Positions 8,815-17,763 of a DNA stretch of 64,000 bases are shown here, piece by piece (position 1 is the stretch's first letter; each line of letters starts with the position of its first letter). The notes below the pieces were generated by a model. It saw only the letters and a program-made list of their open reading frames with translations. It did no database searches and was not told the origin of the DNA. The stretch is from positions 1 to 64,000 of the forward strand of contig NZ_JACIEB010000007.1 in the NCBI RefSeq assembly GCF_014196635.1, in the 5' to 3' direction. The translations under genes were made by a program, and so were the position numbers. The DNA comes from Sphingobium fontiphilum. Lineage in GTDB: Bacteria; Pseudomonadota; Alphaproteobacteria; Sphingomonadales; Sphingomonadaceae.

Positions 8815-9540
8815 TCAGCACAGCATCGCGCCATCGACCATGATCTCGGCGCCCGAGACGTAGCTCGCTTCATCGGAGGCCAGAAAGGTCACCACCCGCG
8901 CGCATTCGTCGGAGCCGCCCGCGCGACCCAGCGGGATCAGGTCTTTCGCATTATCCCGGACCGATTGCACCAGACTGGGCGTGTCGATCGCGCCGGGGAA
9001 GACGGTGTTCACACGCACATTGAACGGCGCCAGATCCTTGGCCGCCAGCCGGGTCATGCCGCGCACGGCCCATTTGGAAGTGCCCACGGGGAAGTAGCCG
9101 GCAAGGCTGGTGGTGGCGAGCCCGGAGGAGATGTTGACGATGGCGCCGCCGCCGAGCTCCCGCATCGAGGGCAGCACGGCGCGGATGCCGAAGAAGCCGC
9201 CCATGAAATTAATCTCCATGATCCGCCGCATATAATCGGTCTCAATCTCATGGATGCCGCCATAGGCGCCCACGCCGCCATTGTTGATGAGCACACTCGG
9301 CGGGCCGAAGCGGTCGCGCGCCAGCTTCACGACGTCCGCCCAGCGCGCTTCGTCGGACACGTCATGGTGCATGAAAAGCGCCGCGTCGCCAATGTCTGCC
9401 GCCACCTGTTCGCCAAGGTCCGCCGCGATGTCGGTGAGGACCACCCGGCCGCCCTCGCTGGCGATGATGCGCGCTTCCATTTCGCCCATACCGCTCGCCG
9501 CCCCCGTGACGATCGCCACCTTGCCATCAAAACGCCCCAT
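8815..9540 (-). CDS. SDR-family protein lacking the catalytic tyrosine (3)
   Basis: 241 residues with an SDR fold: TGAASGMGE cofactor loop, NNGG in place of NNAG, catalytic-type serine in NISSG (138/139) and Lys156 in TSKWAVRG. The position that should be the catalytic tyrosine (four before the lysine) is Val152; the sequence reads GYFPVGTSK, with a tyrosine only at 149. ATG 9540 follows AGGAGAAA. It is the promoter-proximal gene of the minus-strand set and is divergent from the TetR gene. Either it is catalytically altered, or Tyr149 substitutes, or it is non-enzymatic. Confidence 0.8.
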   Translation of the reverse strand: MGRFDGKVAIVTGAASGMGEMEARIIASEGGRVVLTDIAADLGEQVAADIGDAALFMHHDVSDEARWADVVKLARDRFGPPSVLINNGGVGAYGGIHEIETDYMRRIMEINFMGGFFGIRAVLPSMRELGGGAIVNISSGLATTSLAGYFPVGTSKWAVRGMTRLAAKDLAPFNVRVNTVFPGAIDTPSLVQSVRDNAKDLIPLGRAGGSDECARVVTFLASDEASYVSGAEIMVDGAMLC

Positions 9541-9689
9541 CAGGTTTCTCCTGGTTAGGTTTCTGGCCGAAAAGGGCGAAACCTTTCATTGCCACGAGCT
9601 TCCGCCCATTGCTTCAGGCGGTCAATGGTCACCAAGGCGCCATCGTTGGAACCCGCTTGCAACGCTGGGGGTGTCCCTCTCCCGCGATG

Positions 9690-9719
9690 TGAACTTGCCC
9701 CTCCAATCGAACAGGTTCA
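9690..9719. promoter_or_regulatory. Possible TetR operator in the divergent promoter region
   Basis: TGAACTTG (9690-9697) and CAGGTTCA (9712-9719) form an inverted repeat with one mismatch, separated by 14 bp, just before the TetR start. Position between the divergent SDR and TetR genes suits an operator. The match is modest, so this is a guess. The rest of 9541-9720 shows no other feature. Confidence 0.3.
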
Positions 9720-9720
9720 G

Positions 9721-10353
9721 ATGATGGGCATGAACGGAGGAAAAGCAGACAAGTCGGCAACGATCGACAGGATCCTGGAGGCTGCACAAAAGGAGTTTGC
9801 CCGCAGCGGCTTTGCCACCGTGCACGTCAACCAGATCGCAAGATCGGCGGGGGTCAGTGCCAAGCTGATCTACCATTATTTCGGCAAGAAGGAGAATCTG
9901 TACCTCGAAGCGCTCACACAGATGGCGATCGATTTTTTCGCTGCCTTCCAGCTCGAAGCGCCGTCTGTTGATGATCCCCTGCTGACCATCAGGCAGTTCG
10001 CCCTGCGCTATGCCGATTTCTATATACTGAACCCGCATGTCGGCCGGCTGCTGATCGATCAGGTCATTCACGATGGCGAGCAGATCAAACGGAGCCATTT
10101 CCTCGAACGACGCCGCGACGAGATGCTGGAGCCGCTCAAGCAAGCCATGGCGCAGGGGTGCCGACAGGGCATCATCCGGCCGGATATTTCAGCGGAAGGT
10201 CTGTTCTTCCACGCGCTGATCGTGACGCTGGGCTATGTGTCGATTTCCGGCCTGCTCGGACAGCTCCACCTGGACGTTCCGGAGCTCAGAACCGAACAAA
10301 ATGTCCGCGAGGCGATTTCCGAGGCGATCGTCTCCTTCGCTCTTGCGCGCTGA
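9721..10353 (+). CDS. TetR/AcrR-family transcriptional regulator
   Basis: 210 residues. N-terminal TetR helix-turn-helix (IDRILEAAQKEFARSGFATVHVNQIARSAGVSAKLIYHYFGKKENLY split over residues ~14-60) and a C-terminal ligand domain with an AcrR-like layout. Divergent from the SDR/Rieske set, so it probably represses that operon and responds to a pathway compound. ATG 9721 is chosen as the N-terminus just ahead of the DNA-binding domain; other ATGs at 9724 and 9730 are possible. It converges with the P450 gene. Confidence 0.85.
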   Translation: MMGMNGGKADKSATIDRILEAAQKEFARSGFATVHVNQIARSAGVSAKLIYHYFGKKENLYLEALTQMAIDFFAAFQLEAPSVDDPLLTIRQFALRYADFYILNPHVGRLLIDQVIHDGEQIKRSHFLERRRDEMLEPLKQAMAQGCRQGIIRPDISAEGLFFHALIVTLGYVSISGLLGQLHLDVPELRTEQNVREAISEAIVSFALAR

Positions 10354-10509
10354 CGGCGCGCTCCGCCCATGAGTGGACCAAAAGGCAGTCCGGCTCTCCA
10401 GACCTCCATCATGCGCCAGCCCGGCACTGGCCGCGGAAAGAAGCGAGTGATCCGGGGGCGGTCACGACCATGAGGCAACAGGTGACCCGAGAAAGCCCAA
10501 TGAGGACTC

Positions 10510-11790
10510 TCAATCCCAACAGACGTTGAGGTCGTCCGGTCCGCGAAGATTGAGGCCACGGATCTCGGAATGCGGGGCATCGGGATCGCGCCGGATCGTC
10601 GGCAGAATATCGAGGACGGCATTCATGGCCACGTCGATTTCGAGCCGCGCGAGCTGCATTCCCAGACAGATATGCGCGCCCGATCCGAAGCCCAGCATCG
10701 GGCGTAACATCTTACGATCGAAATCGAGCGTGTCGGGATTTTCGAAGAAGCGTTCGTCGCGATTTGCCGATCCCACGCATAATGAGAGCGCGGTTCCCGC
10801 CGGCACCTTCACCCCGTGGAACTCCGTGTCGACGCGCGTCTCGCGGGCGACATAGGAGGCCGTTGGCTCAAAACGCATCGTTTCGTTGATCGCCCTGGCC
10901 ATCAGGCTGCGGTCGGCGCGCAGGCGTTCGAACATCTCGGGCCGATCCAGGAGCAGGACCAGCATGTTGCCGAAGGTGCGGGTGGTCGTCTCCGCCGCGG
11001 CCGGCAGCAATCCGCGGATCAGACTTGTGATGATATGGTCGTCGAGCGTCTCGCCTTCATGTTCGGCACGGATCATCCGCGACATCATATCCTCGCCCTC
11101 GGCACCTGCCGCACGACGCGCCTTCACGATGTCGAGTGTCGCATCGTAAATGTTGCGCGAGGCCTCAAGCGCAGCGGCATGGGCCTGCGCGACCGCCGCC
11201 GGATCGGTTGGGGTGCCGGACAGGATACGCAGCGCCCAACCCGCAAAGCGCGCGGCGAATTCGCTGTCGTCGGGATACCCCAGCACGCGATAGACCACAT
11301 CGATGGGGAAGCGCAGCGAGAAGGCTGAGACGAGGTCGCATTTGCCAAGCGGCTTCAACGCCTCCAGATGTTCGCGCATTTGGGGCTCGATCAATATGCT
11401 CCGCCAATCGCGCAGCGCTGCCGGCGTGAGCGCCTTGAGCATGGCGCCGCGCAACTTGCGATGCTCGAAGCCGGAATAAGCGGTCAGAATGCCATCGCCC
11501 AGGAAATCGCCGAGGCCGATGGCCTGGAGGCCGGCTGAGAACGTATCGTCATCCTGCAATGCCCGCGCGACGTCCTCATAGCGGAAAAGGCTAAAGATTT
11601 TGCGGCCACTGAGGATGAAGTCCGCCTGGGATGGGACCCCGTAGCGAGCCAGAATATCGCCATCCATGATCGGCTGCTTATCCCTCAACTCCCGGTACAT
11701 GGGATAGGGGTCGACTTCGATCGGGTCACCTGAACTGTAGAGCTTGTTGAGGGCCGCAAATTCGCTCGCTACGTCCGTGGGCGTCGCCAT
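10510..11790 (-). CDS. Cytochrome P450
   Basis: 426 residues, a soluble bacterial class I P450. The heme-binding loop is FGSGAHICLGMQLAR with the thiolate near Cys375. The ExxR motif is ETMR, and the I-helix oxygen-activation motif is AAAETTT. It hydroxylates a hydrophobic substrate and needs a ferredoxin and reductase, neither found here. ATG 11790 has AGGAG. It lies between the TetR gene (convergent) and a broken SnoaL-like gene. Confidence 0.92.
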   Translation of the reverse strand: MATPTDVASEFAALNKLYSSGDPIEVDPYPMYRELRDKQPIMDGDILARYGVPSQADFILSGRKIFSLFRYEDVARALQDDDTFSAGLQAIGLGDFLGDGILTAYSGFEHRKLRGAMLKALTPAALRDWRSILIEPQMREHLEALKPLGKCDLVSAFSLRFPIDVVYRVLGYPDDSEFAARFAGWALRILSGTPTDPAAVAQAHAAALEASRNIYDATLDIVKARRAAGAEGEDMMSRMIRAEHEGETLDDHIITSLIRGLLPAAAETTTRTFGNMLVLLLDRPEMFERLRADRSLMARAINETMRFEPTASYVARETRVDTEFHGVKVPAGTALSLCVGSANRDERFFENPDTLDFDRKMLRPMLGFGSGAHICLGMQLARLEIDVAMNAVLDILPTIRRDPDAPHSEIRGLNLRGPDDLNVCWD

Positions 11791-11856
11791 GTTTCGATCT
11801 CCTGATCACAGCCATTGTCGGGAGCCTTCCGGCAGGCCAGGCTCGGCAGATGTGCT

Positions 11857-12266
11857 TTACGCTGCGGAAAGCTTCTTACCGAAGCATTGGGTCTCGATCA
11901 TCACAGTGTCGACCATCTCAAGGAGGTCGACGATCTTTTCGCCTTCCACTGTTATCACGAATATCGCCGGATCTTGCGTGTAGGGACCGTGCGCGGCGTG
12001 CGCCGTCGCGCGCATCAGCGCCACAGCGCGCTTGCCGTCGACGATGAGTTCCGTGAACGTGGATTTGAGATCCTTGAGATCGGAGAGGCTTGGGCCCAGC
12101 TTCTCAAACAGCTCCTGTGGCCCATGATACCGGCCGGACAGCGGCGTGTGGCCAACAAAACAATATGATATGGCGCATCATCGGCCAGCATCCCGAATGC
12201 CTCGGGGAAGTGGCCGCTCGCCATCAGGGTGAAGAACTTCGTCGCAACGTCCCTTGTTGTCATCAT
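11857..12266 (-). pseudogene. SnoaL/NTF2-like protein, single frameshift
   Basis: From ATG 12266 the frame begins MMTTRDVATKFFTLMASGHF and continues to ADDAPYHI. A one-base frame change in a T-rich run near 12165 is then needed to continue as CFVGHTPLSGRYHG, down to GKKLSAA and a stop at 11857. The joined product of about 136 residues is an NTF2-fold SnoaL-like protein, a group that includes small isomerases, cyclases and hydratases. The shift may be a real mutation or a base-call error in the T4 run. It lies upstream of and in line with the P450 gene. Confidence 0.7.
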
Positions 12267-12308
12267 GTCACTCACTCCAATCTTCGCAAGAAGCCAAAGG
12301 GCCGACCT

Positions 12309-12385
12309 ATGCCGGCAACGGCGCGGCGCGCGACCAATGTGCAATCCAAGGTCCGCTCACGGGTCGAGCATCTCTTCGCCGAACA
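12309..12385 (+). pseudogene. IS5-family transposase fragment
   Basis: About 25 codons reading ATNVQSKVRSRVEHLFAEQ match the K(S)KVRxRVEHxFA block near the C-terminus of IS5-type transposases. Nothing else of the element is recognisable. Its right edge abuts the truncated gene downstream of the TonB receptor. Confidence 0.5.
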
Positions 12386-12473
12386 GGAATATCCTAAGGT
12401 CCCGTCCCCATCCCACCCTCATTGGGATGCCGGCCCATCGCGGCATCCAGGCAAGCGGATCGAAGCCATTCAT
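12386..12473 (-). pseudogene. 5' fragment of an unknown gene after the TonB receptor gene
   Basis: An ATG at 12473, almost touching the TonB receptor stop, opens a frame beginning MNGFDPLAWMPRWAGIPMRV. After about 28 codons it enters the antisense of the IS5 fragment and stops at 12357. This looks like the start of the next operon gene cut by the insertion. The product is not recognised. Confidence 0.45.
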
Positions 12474-12474
12474 A

Positions 12475-14973
12475 TCAGAAGTTGAACCGCACCGAGCCGC
12501 CAAATGTTCGCGGTGCCGCCATGACATATGATATTGCTCCGGTGCCAGCCGACGATGAACTCGGGCCCACCGCATAAAGTTCGTTGAACAGGTTGCGCGC
12601 GAAGACGCTCACCGTCACCCGATCATCGTACAGCTTCGAAAGCGAGATCCGGGCATCCACTGTCTCATAGGGATCGATGAAAATCTCTCCGCCCAGATAT
12701 TTTGACTGATAGTGATAATCAACGTTGAAGCCAAGCTGACCACCCAGAATCCTCTCCGGATAATCATAACTCAGATTAACGTTAACCTGCCACTTTGGCT
12801 GGAAGAAAACAGATGTGATCTCAACCTGATCTCCCGCTCCTGCTGCTTCATACGCGGCGAGCACAGCTGGCGGGATGGTCAATTTGTCGACGCTGACCTT
12901 AGTATAGGAAAAATTTGTTCCCAGCGTCAGTCCTCTGAATGGCCGGATACTGAAGTCACCCTCGAAACCTTTGATGATCAGATCGGCCTTATTGAGGATC
13001 AGGCCGCCCGAAACCAGGCCTGGGATGCCGGTCGTGGTCTGATAATATTGATAGTCCTTATCCTTGCCGCGGAACAAGGCCACGCTAAAATTCCCGCCAA
13101 TACCGCCGAACGAATAGCGGCCCTTCGTACCAATTTCGACGTCCGTTAAGGTCTCCGCTTCAAACGTCTGTACGGATGCTATGGGGGCAGGCAGGGTTGG
13201 CGAGTTGTAGCCGCCCGGCCGATATCCCCGTCGGGTGGTGGCATAGAGCAACAGATCAGGCGTCGCCTGCCAGTTCAAAGCGAGCGTGTAAGTGCCTTTG
13301 CGGGATTTTTGGGAGAAGTTTTCGGCAATGGTGGTTCCTGGCGCGGCGTTCGGATCGGGTGTGAAATCACCTGTTTTGCACTGCTCTTCCGTCGGCAGAA
13401 AGCCATACTCACCGATCCTTGGCGGTGTACCGCCGAGCGCCAGGCTGTAATCGGCAACATAGACGCAACCATAGGTCTTGTCCCACGAGTATCGATATCC
13501 GGCGGTGACACCTAACCCTTTGACTATGTTTGATAGGTCATAGTCGATCTGGCCATAGAGAGCCTTGGTCGTCTCATGCTGATAATTGATATTTGTCGTG
13601 ACGTTCAGTCCGTTGAACACGGAGATGCCATCAGCCTCGCGCCCGCCAATGCCATTGGGCTTTTCTTCATAGTAGAAGCCACCAAACACATATTTCAGCT
13701 TTTGGTTGAATGCTTCACCGGAAAGCTGAAGCTCTTCCGTGATCTGCTGCAACCGGACACGATCGACCACATCCACAATCGCCATCGCGGTTCCGTCGAT
13801 ATCGGTATTGTGATCGTCCTTCGCCGTCCGATAGGCGAAGATGTTTTTCAACCGGATTTGATCAGAGAAATCGATCGTCGTCGTATTGGAGATGCCAAAG
13901 ATCGACGTCTTACCGTCGGGAAGCATGTTGGTATATGCTGATCGACGCGGATTATCTTTAGCATAGAGGTTCGCCAGATCGATATCGCAGCTTGGCGAAG
14001 TGCCGCAAAGGAACGTCGGAATCAGGAGGCCGCCCAGACCAAGGGTGTTTAATTCTGCCGGTGACGAGGCATATATTGCGGGCTCTCCGCCGGGAAAAGG
14101 CCCTTGATAGACGATGGGGGCATTCCCGCGTGAGCGGAAATAATCCAGCACCGTCACGCTGGAGACACCTTCGACCGGCTCCGCGAGGACGGAGACGCGT
14201 AATCCCTTATTGTCCAGCTCGCCGTAATTCCGTGCATCGCCGATCAAACTGCCGGGCGCGGCGTTGAACGGACCGGTTAGGATATAAGGGCTGTAAACAA
14301 AGGTTTTCGTAAAGCCATCGGTGCTCGACGACTGCCCTGCGATACGCACGGCGAGTTTGTCCGCGATGATGGGAAGATTGATTGCACCTTCGAGACGAAG
14401 CGAATTGAAGCTGGCATATTCAGCTTCGACATAGCCCCCGAGCTCATAGGTCGGCTTGCGCGAATAGGTGAGGACCGCACCGCCGATTGCGTTGCGTCCA
14501 AACAGGGTCCCCTGCGGGCCTTTCAGGACCTGGATGTTGTCCATGTCATAGGTGGAGATGAGGCTGCCATAGCTGGGCAGCGGGACTTCATTGAAATAGG
14601 TCAGAACGCCCGGCGTGCCGGGTCCCGCAAGGCCGCGCGACTGGCCGCGAATGGCGATGACGGGATTAACCGAACTGCCCGACAAGGAAATGTTGAGGCC
14701 GGGGGTCACCCGCGTGAGATCGAAGGTACTGAGAATGGATTTGCGCTGTAATGTCTCGCTTGAGAACGCGCTGACCGTCAGGGGAATACGGCTAAGGTCC
14801 TCGGTGCGCCGGCGCGCAGTCACCACGATCGTCGACATATCGGCATCGGAGGCTATCGACGATGGAGATTCAGCGCTTTGCGGCTGTTGTGCGCTTTGAG
14901 CTCGCGCGGGTGCGCCGCCAATCCAGGCAGCGCTAAAGACACAACCGGCGAGCAGAGCAAATTTGATTTTCAT
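12475..14973 (-). CDS. TonB-dependent outer-membrane receptor
   Basis: 832 residues with a signal peptide (MKIKFALLAGCVFSAAWIGG...ARAQ), a TonB-box-like STIVVTARRR, a plug domain (GLNISL...AIRGQ, then VLKGPQGTLFGRNAIGGAV) and a C-terminal beta barrel ending in Phe (SVRFNF). Such receptors import large or poorly soluble substrates across the outer membrane, and in sphingomonads they often sit beside catabolic genes. No siderophore genes are nearby, so uptake of the pathway substrate is the likely role. It is divergent from the truncated Rieske gene. Confidence 0.93.
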   Translation of the reverse strand: MKIKFALLAGCVFSAAWIGGAPARAQSAQQPQSAESPSSIASDADMSTIVVTARRRTEDLSRIPLTVSAFSSETLQRKSILSTFDLTRVTPGLNISLSGSSVNPVIAIRGQSRGLAGPGTPGVLTYFNEVPLPSYGSLISTYDMDNIQVLKGPQGTLFGRNAIGGAVLTYSRKPTYELGGYVEAEYASFNSLRLEGAINLPIIADKLAVRIAGQSSSTDGFTKTFVYSPYILTGPFNAAPGSLIGDARNYGELDNKGLRVSVLAEPVEGVSSVTVLDYFRSRGNAPIVYQGPFPGGEPAIYASSPAELNTLGLGGLLIPTFLCGTSPSCDIDLANLYAKDNPRRSAYTNMLPDGKTSIFGISNTTTIDFSDQIRLKNIFAYRTAKDDHNTDIDGTAMAIVDVVDRVRLQQITEELQLSGEAFNQKLKYVFGGFYYEEKPNGIGGREADGISVFNGLNVTTNINYQHETTKALYGQIDYDLSNIVKGLGVTAGYRYSWDKTYGCVYVADYSLALGGTPPRIGEYGFLPTEEQCKTGDFTPDPNAAPGTTIAENFSQKSRKGTYTLALNWQATPDLLLYATTRRGYRPGGYNSPTLPAPIASVQTFEAETLTDVEIGTKGRYSFGGIGGNFSVALFRGKDKDYQYYQTTTGIPGLVSGGLILNKADLIIKGFEGDFSIRPFRGLTLGTNFSYTKVSVDKLTIPPAVLAAYEAAGAGDQVEITSVFFQPKWQVNVNLSYDYPERILGGQLGFNVDYHYQSKYLGGEIFIDPYETVDARISLSKLYDDRVTVSVFARNLFNELYAVGPSSSSAGTGAISYVMAAPRTFGGSVRFNF

Positions 14974-15205
14974 ATTCCTCCCCTTCGCTCCCGTACCTAA
15001 GCCGAGGCGATCATGGGCGCTGGTTAGCTTGTCTCTGAGTCGAGGTAAGCATCATTCGCTGGAAACGGTTGCTAAGGCCCAGCCTCGCACGCGTGTCGCG
15101 AATCCGCTATTCTGAGCGCCAGGGCCGCAAGTGGGAAGAAGGCCAGGGCTCATTGCCGCTTATGACATTGAGGAAAGCGCAAGCATATCAAAGAGGAGAG
15201 TTGCG

Positions 15206-15889
15206 ATGAATACGCCCAATCCCGGTATCATGTTCGACATCGGCCAAGGCGAGATCATGGCGACACCCGAAATTTTAGAGGGTGGCCGGATAGAGCCTGA
15301 TGCGTATAATTCGCGTGAACGTTTCGAGGCGGAGCGTGAAATGTTCGGCAAGGTGTGGCTGAACATAGCCGAGGCGGGTGAAATTCCGAACCCGGACGAC
15401 TGGATCGTCCGTGATGTGACGTGCCGTTCAGTTTCGGCGATCATTGTGCGCGGCAAAGACATGAACATCCGCGCGTTCCACAATATCTGCTCGCATCGTG
15501 GCATGAAACTGGTGTGGGATGAAAAGGGGCGGGGCGGCAAATTCTCCTGCCCCTATCATGCCTGGCAGTACAATACCGATGGCGAACTCACCCACATACC
15601 CGACGCAGAATGCTTTCCCCATGTCGACAAGCAGGAGAGCGGCCTGACTCCGATCCATTGTGACACGTGGGAGGGCTTCATCTTCATCAACCTGGATCAG
15701 CAACCGGCCCAGACCTTGGTGGAATTCCTGGGGCCGATGACCGAAGCGCTGAAGAATGCGCCGTTTCAGGAGTATCCAACGTCGGTGCGTTGTCGTTCGG
15801 TCATCAAGGCCAACTGGAAGCTGGGGGTTGAGGCGCAGAGCGAATCCTACCACGCTGCTGCATTACATGCCCGCACCGTAGCCAAGATG
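15206..15889 (+). pseudogene. Rieske oxygenase alpha subunit (C), truncated by a Tn3 insertion
   Basis: 228 native residues starting at ATG 15206 behind AGAGGAG. The Rieske ligands C95-S-H97 and C115-P-Y-H118 are intact, and the catalytic-domain motif EAQSESYHAAALHARTV is just reached. At 15890 the transposon terminal repeat begins exactly on a codon boundary and adds a 15-residue tail (GVTSRFVRQTTIWQT) before a stop at 15937. About 200 residues of catalytic domain are lost. The sequence resembles oxygenase A. The upstream gap 14974-15205 is a divergent promoter region with no clear operator. Confidence 0.88.
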
Positions 15890-15926
15890 GGCGTCACCTC
15901 AAGGTTTGTGCGCCAGACAACGATTT
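15890..15926 (+). repeat. Left inverted repeat of the Tn3-family transposon
   Basis: Starts GGCGTCACCTCAAGGTTTGT and continues to CGATTT. One mismatch (G for T at base 21) against the right repeat over 37 bp; looser similarity continues to about 15950. It supplies the tail codons of the truncated Rieske gene. Confidence 0.9.
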
Positions 15927-16069
15927 GGCAGACATAATGCGAACATCGGCTAATTAGCGAGCTTGAGGCGCGACATGGGATCGTTGAGCTGGCGGAATTC
16001 ACCGCCAGGCGGACGCTCCGCCTGCCCTCAAAGGCAGCCGCCGGGCAGGCTACGCCGCGGGGTACGATG

Positions 16070-16396
16070 CTACTGACATGGCCAAGCCTTCGCTAACGAG
16101 CGTTCAGCTCCGGCCACCATATGAACACTCATAAAATAGCTATTCTGCTCCGCCCAGCGTAAATATGCCGCGCGCAGCGCCGATCGGTCATAGCGTGGAG
16201 CGCGGCATTCCGCTTTTCGCGCGACGATCATCATGTCGAGCACGCCTTGGAGGTAAGCGCCGCATCGCGGCTCATTCGCTTGACAGCTTACGAACAACGC
16301 CGAGCCCGTCGCCGACGCGGGTTCGGTTTGGCCGATCGCACTATCAGGCAGGGCGGCCAAAGCGGCGCATAACAATATCCATCGCCTTGGCCGCAT
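16070..16396 (-). CDS. Rap1a/Tai-like small secreted protein
   Basis: 108 residues with a signal peptide (MRPRRWILLCAALAALPDSAIG) and a mature part with spaced cysteines (LFVSCQANEPRCGAYLQGVLDM ... AECRAP ... WPC), resembling the Rap1a/Tai immunity fold. ATG 16396 follows GGAGACG. In T6SS systems such proteins neutralise amidase effectors, but no effector is near, so here it is just a periplasmic protein of unknown role in the chromate cargo. It is the last gene of a minus-strand set of three. Confidence 0.6.
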   Translation of the reverse strand: MRPRRWILLCAALAALPDSAIGQTEPASATGSALFVSCQANEPRCGAYLQGVLDMMIVARKAECRAPRYDRSALRAAYLRWAEQNSYFMSVHMVAGAERSLAKAWPCQ

Positions 16397-16471
16397 TTTC
16401 GTCTCCTATTCCGCAGTATCATTTCGGAAGGGGCGCACGGCCCTCGACGGCCGGCGCCCCGTGCTGATCCA

Positions 16472-16795
16472 TCATTCGCGGCCGAGCACCTGGCCTTCGG
16501 GCGTGACGAACAGTTCGATCGTCTTTCCGTCGCTGTTCTTGCCCTTGATTTCATAGAGCGTGCTTCCGTCCGCCTTTCGGGTGACTTGCTCCGCTTTGCT
16601 TATTGACGCGAGTTGCGCGCGTGCCGCGTTCATCGCGGCCTCGGGCACCTGAGCAAGCGGGATGTCTCGTTCGCTGTGCTTGCCGATTATCCGGTTTTCG
16701 TTCGCCTCGTGGTTTTGCGCGATCGCCACGCCCGCGATCGCCAGCGCGGCCGCGCCCACGCCTGCGACAACAGTGAGAGTTCGTTTGCTAGCCAT
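16472..16795 (-). CDS. PepSY-domain protein
   Basis: 107 residues: one N-terminal hydrophobic segment (LTVVAGVGAAALAIAGVAIA), then a PepSY-like domain (AAMNAARAQLASISKAEQV ... LYEIKGKNSDGKTIELFVTPEGQVL). PepSY domains are small periplasmic modules often tied to redox or protease regulation. ATG 16795 follows GGAAG. It lies between the DUF1259 and Rap1a/Tai-like genes in the chromate cargo. Confidence 0.75.
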   Translation of the reverse strand: MASKRTLTVVAGVGAAALAIAGVAIAQNHEANENRIIGKHSERDIPLAQVPEAAMNAARAQLASISKAEQVTRKADGSTLYEIKGKNSDGKTIELFVTPEGQVLGRE

Positions 16796-16872
16796 GTTCC
16801 ATTCCACTTCCTGCATAAGGGCCGTGGGGTCGGGCGGGCGGCGGTTACGGCCCAATGAGCCGTCGTCCGAGT

Positions 16873-17763
16873 TCAACTCCTCTGATTGTTCATCCTGTCG
16901 AGCGCCGCGCGCAGCCCACGGGCGAGCTTGGCTGCGTCGTCGTTGGCCCAGAAGTGCATGAAGAACAGCCGCGGCTCGTCGTTTAGCATATGATTATGCA
17001 GCGCCGTGACCTCGATCCCGTTCGTCCGCAGCACGCGCAGGACCGGATCGACCTCGTTTGCGACAAGTACGAAATCGCCGGTGATGGCGGCTCGGCCGTC
17101 CCCGGTTGGCTGAAAGTTGATCGCGGTCGCCGTGCCCATCGTCGGCGGAGTCTCCATATCGCCGTCCATCAGCCGCTCGGCGCGCGGAAAGCTGTATTGG
17201 AGGATGCCACCGGCCGTCTTGCCCTCACCGCCCATCAACCGGTTGAGCGCGGCCACATCGAGGTCGAGCCGCGATGCGGCTGCGCTGGCCGAAGGCGATT
17301 GCGGCGCGGCGAGCGGGGTCCGACTGGCTGATAGCGCTTGCCGGAGCGCGGCCGCGAGCTTCACCGGGTCGCCGTGGCCGGCAATGTGCATGTACATGGT
17401 CGCAGGCGAAGAGCGGAGCAGGTGATTGTGGAGCGCGGTGATCGTAAAACCGCTTGCGAGCAGGCGGCTCAAAACGGGGTTCACCTCGTCGTGGGTCAGC
17501 ACGAGATCGCCCATCACCATCGCCTCGTCGCCCATCGGCTGAAACGCCGCCCAAGAGCCGAGCGCGAGGGAGGGCTTGATCGTCACCCCATCCAGCGTGA
17601 CGCTCAGGTCCGAACGCGGGAAGCTGTAGCGGTGAACGCCCCCCGGCTGTTCGGCCCCCGCTCGTCCTATCGCCCGGTCGACAGCCGACCAGTCCGGCGC
17701 TGCCCATGCCGGGCTTGCCAGCAGGAGGCTGGCGAATCCCAAGGCGATGGTCTTTTTCAGCAT
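16873..17763 (-). CDS. DUF1259 (LpqO/LppY-like) periplasmic protein
   Basis: 296 residues with a signal peptide (MLKKTIALGFASLLLASPAWA) and two DUF1259 repeats of the same layout: VHRYSFPRSDL...MGDLVLTHDEVNPVLSRL...HNHLL and LQYSFPRAERL...TGDFVLVANEVDPVLRVL...HNHML, each with a histidine pair. Biochemical function is not established for this family; it often sits beside chromate genes. ATG 17763 follows AAGGA. It is divergent from chrB. Confidence 0.8.
   Translation of the reverse strand: MLKKTIALGFASLLLASPAWAAPDWSAVDRAIGRAGAEQPGGVHRYSFPRSDLSVTLDGVTIKPSLALGSWAAFQPMGDEAMVMGDLVLTHDEVNPVLSRLLASGFTITALHNHLLRSSPATMYMHIAGHGDPVKLAAALRQALSASRTPLAAPQSPSASAAASRLDLDVAALNRLMGGEGKTAGGILQYSFPRAERLMDGDMETPPTMGTATAINFQPTGDGRAAITGDFVLVANEVDPVLRVLRTNGIEVTALHNHMLNDEPRLFFMHFWANDDAAKLARGLRAALDRMNNQRS

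Noticed and set aside
4439..12473. Assigning the catabolic island to a named substrate such as phthalate or a bile acid
   Set aside because: Family-level motifs do not fix the substrate and no diagnostic ring-cleavage gene is present.
16070..16396. T6SS immunity role for the Rap1a/Tai-like protein
   Set aside because: No effector or secretion gene is nearby; only a loose fold-level similarity is supported.
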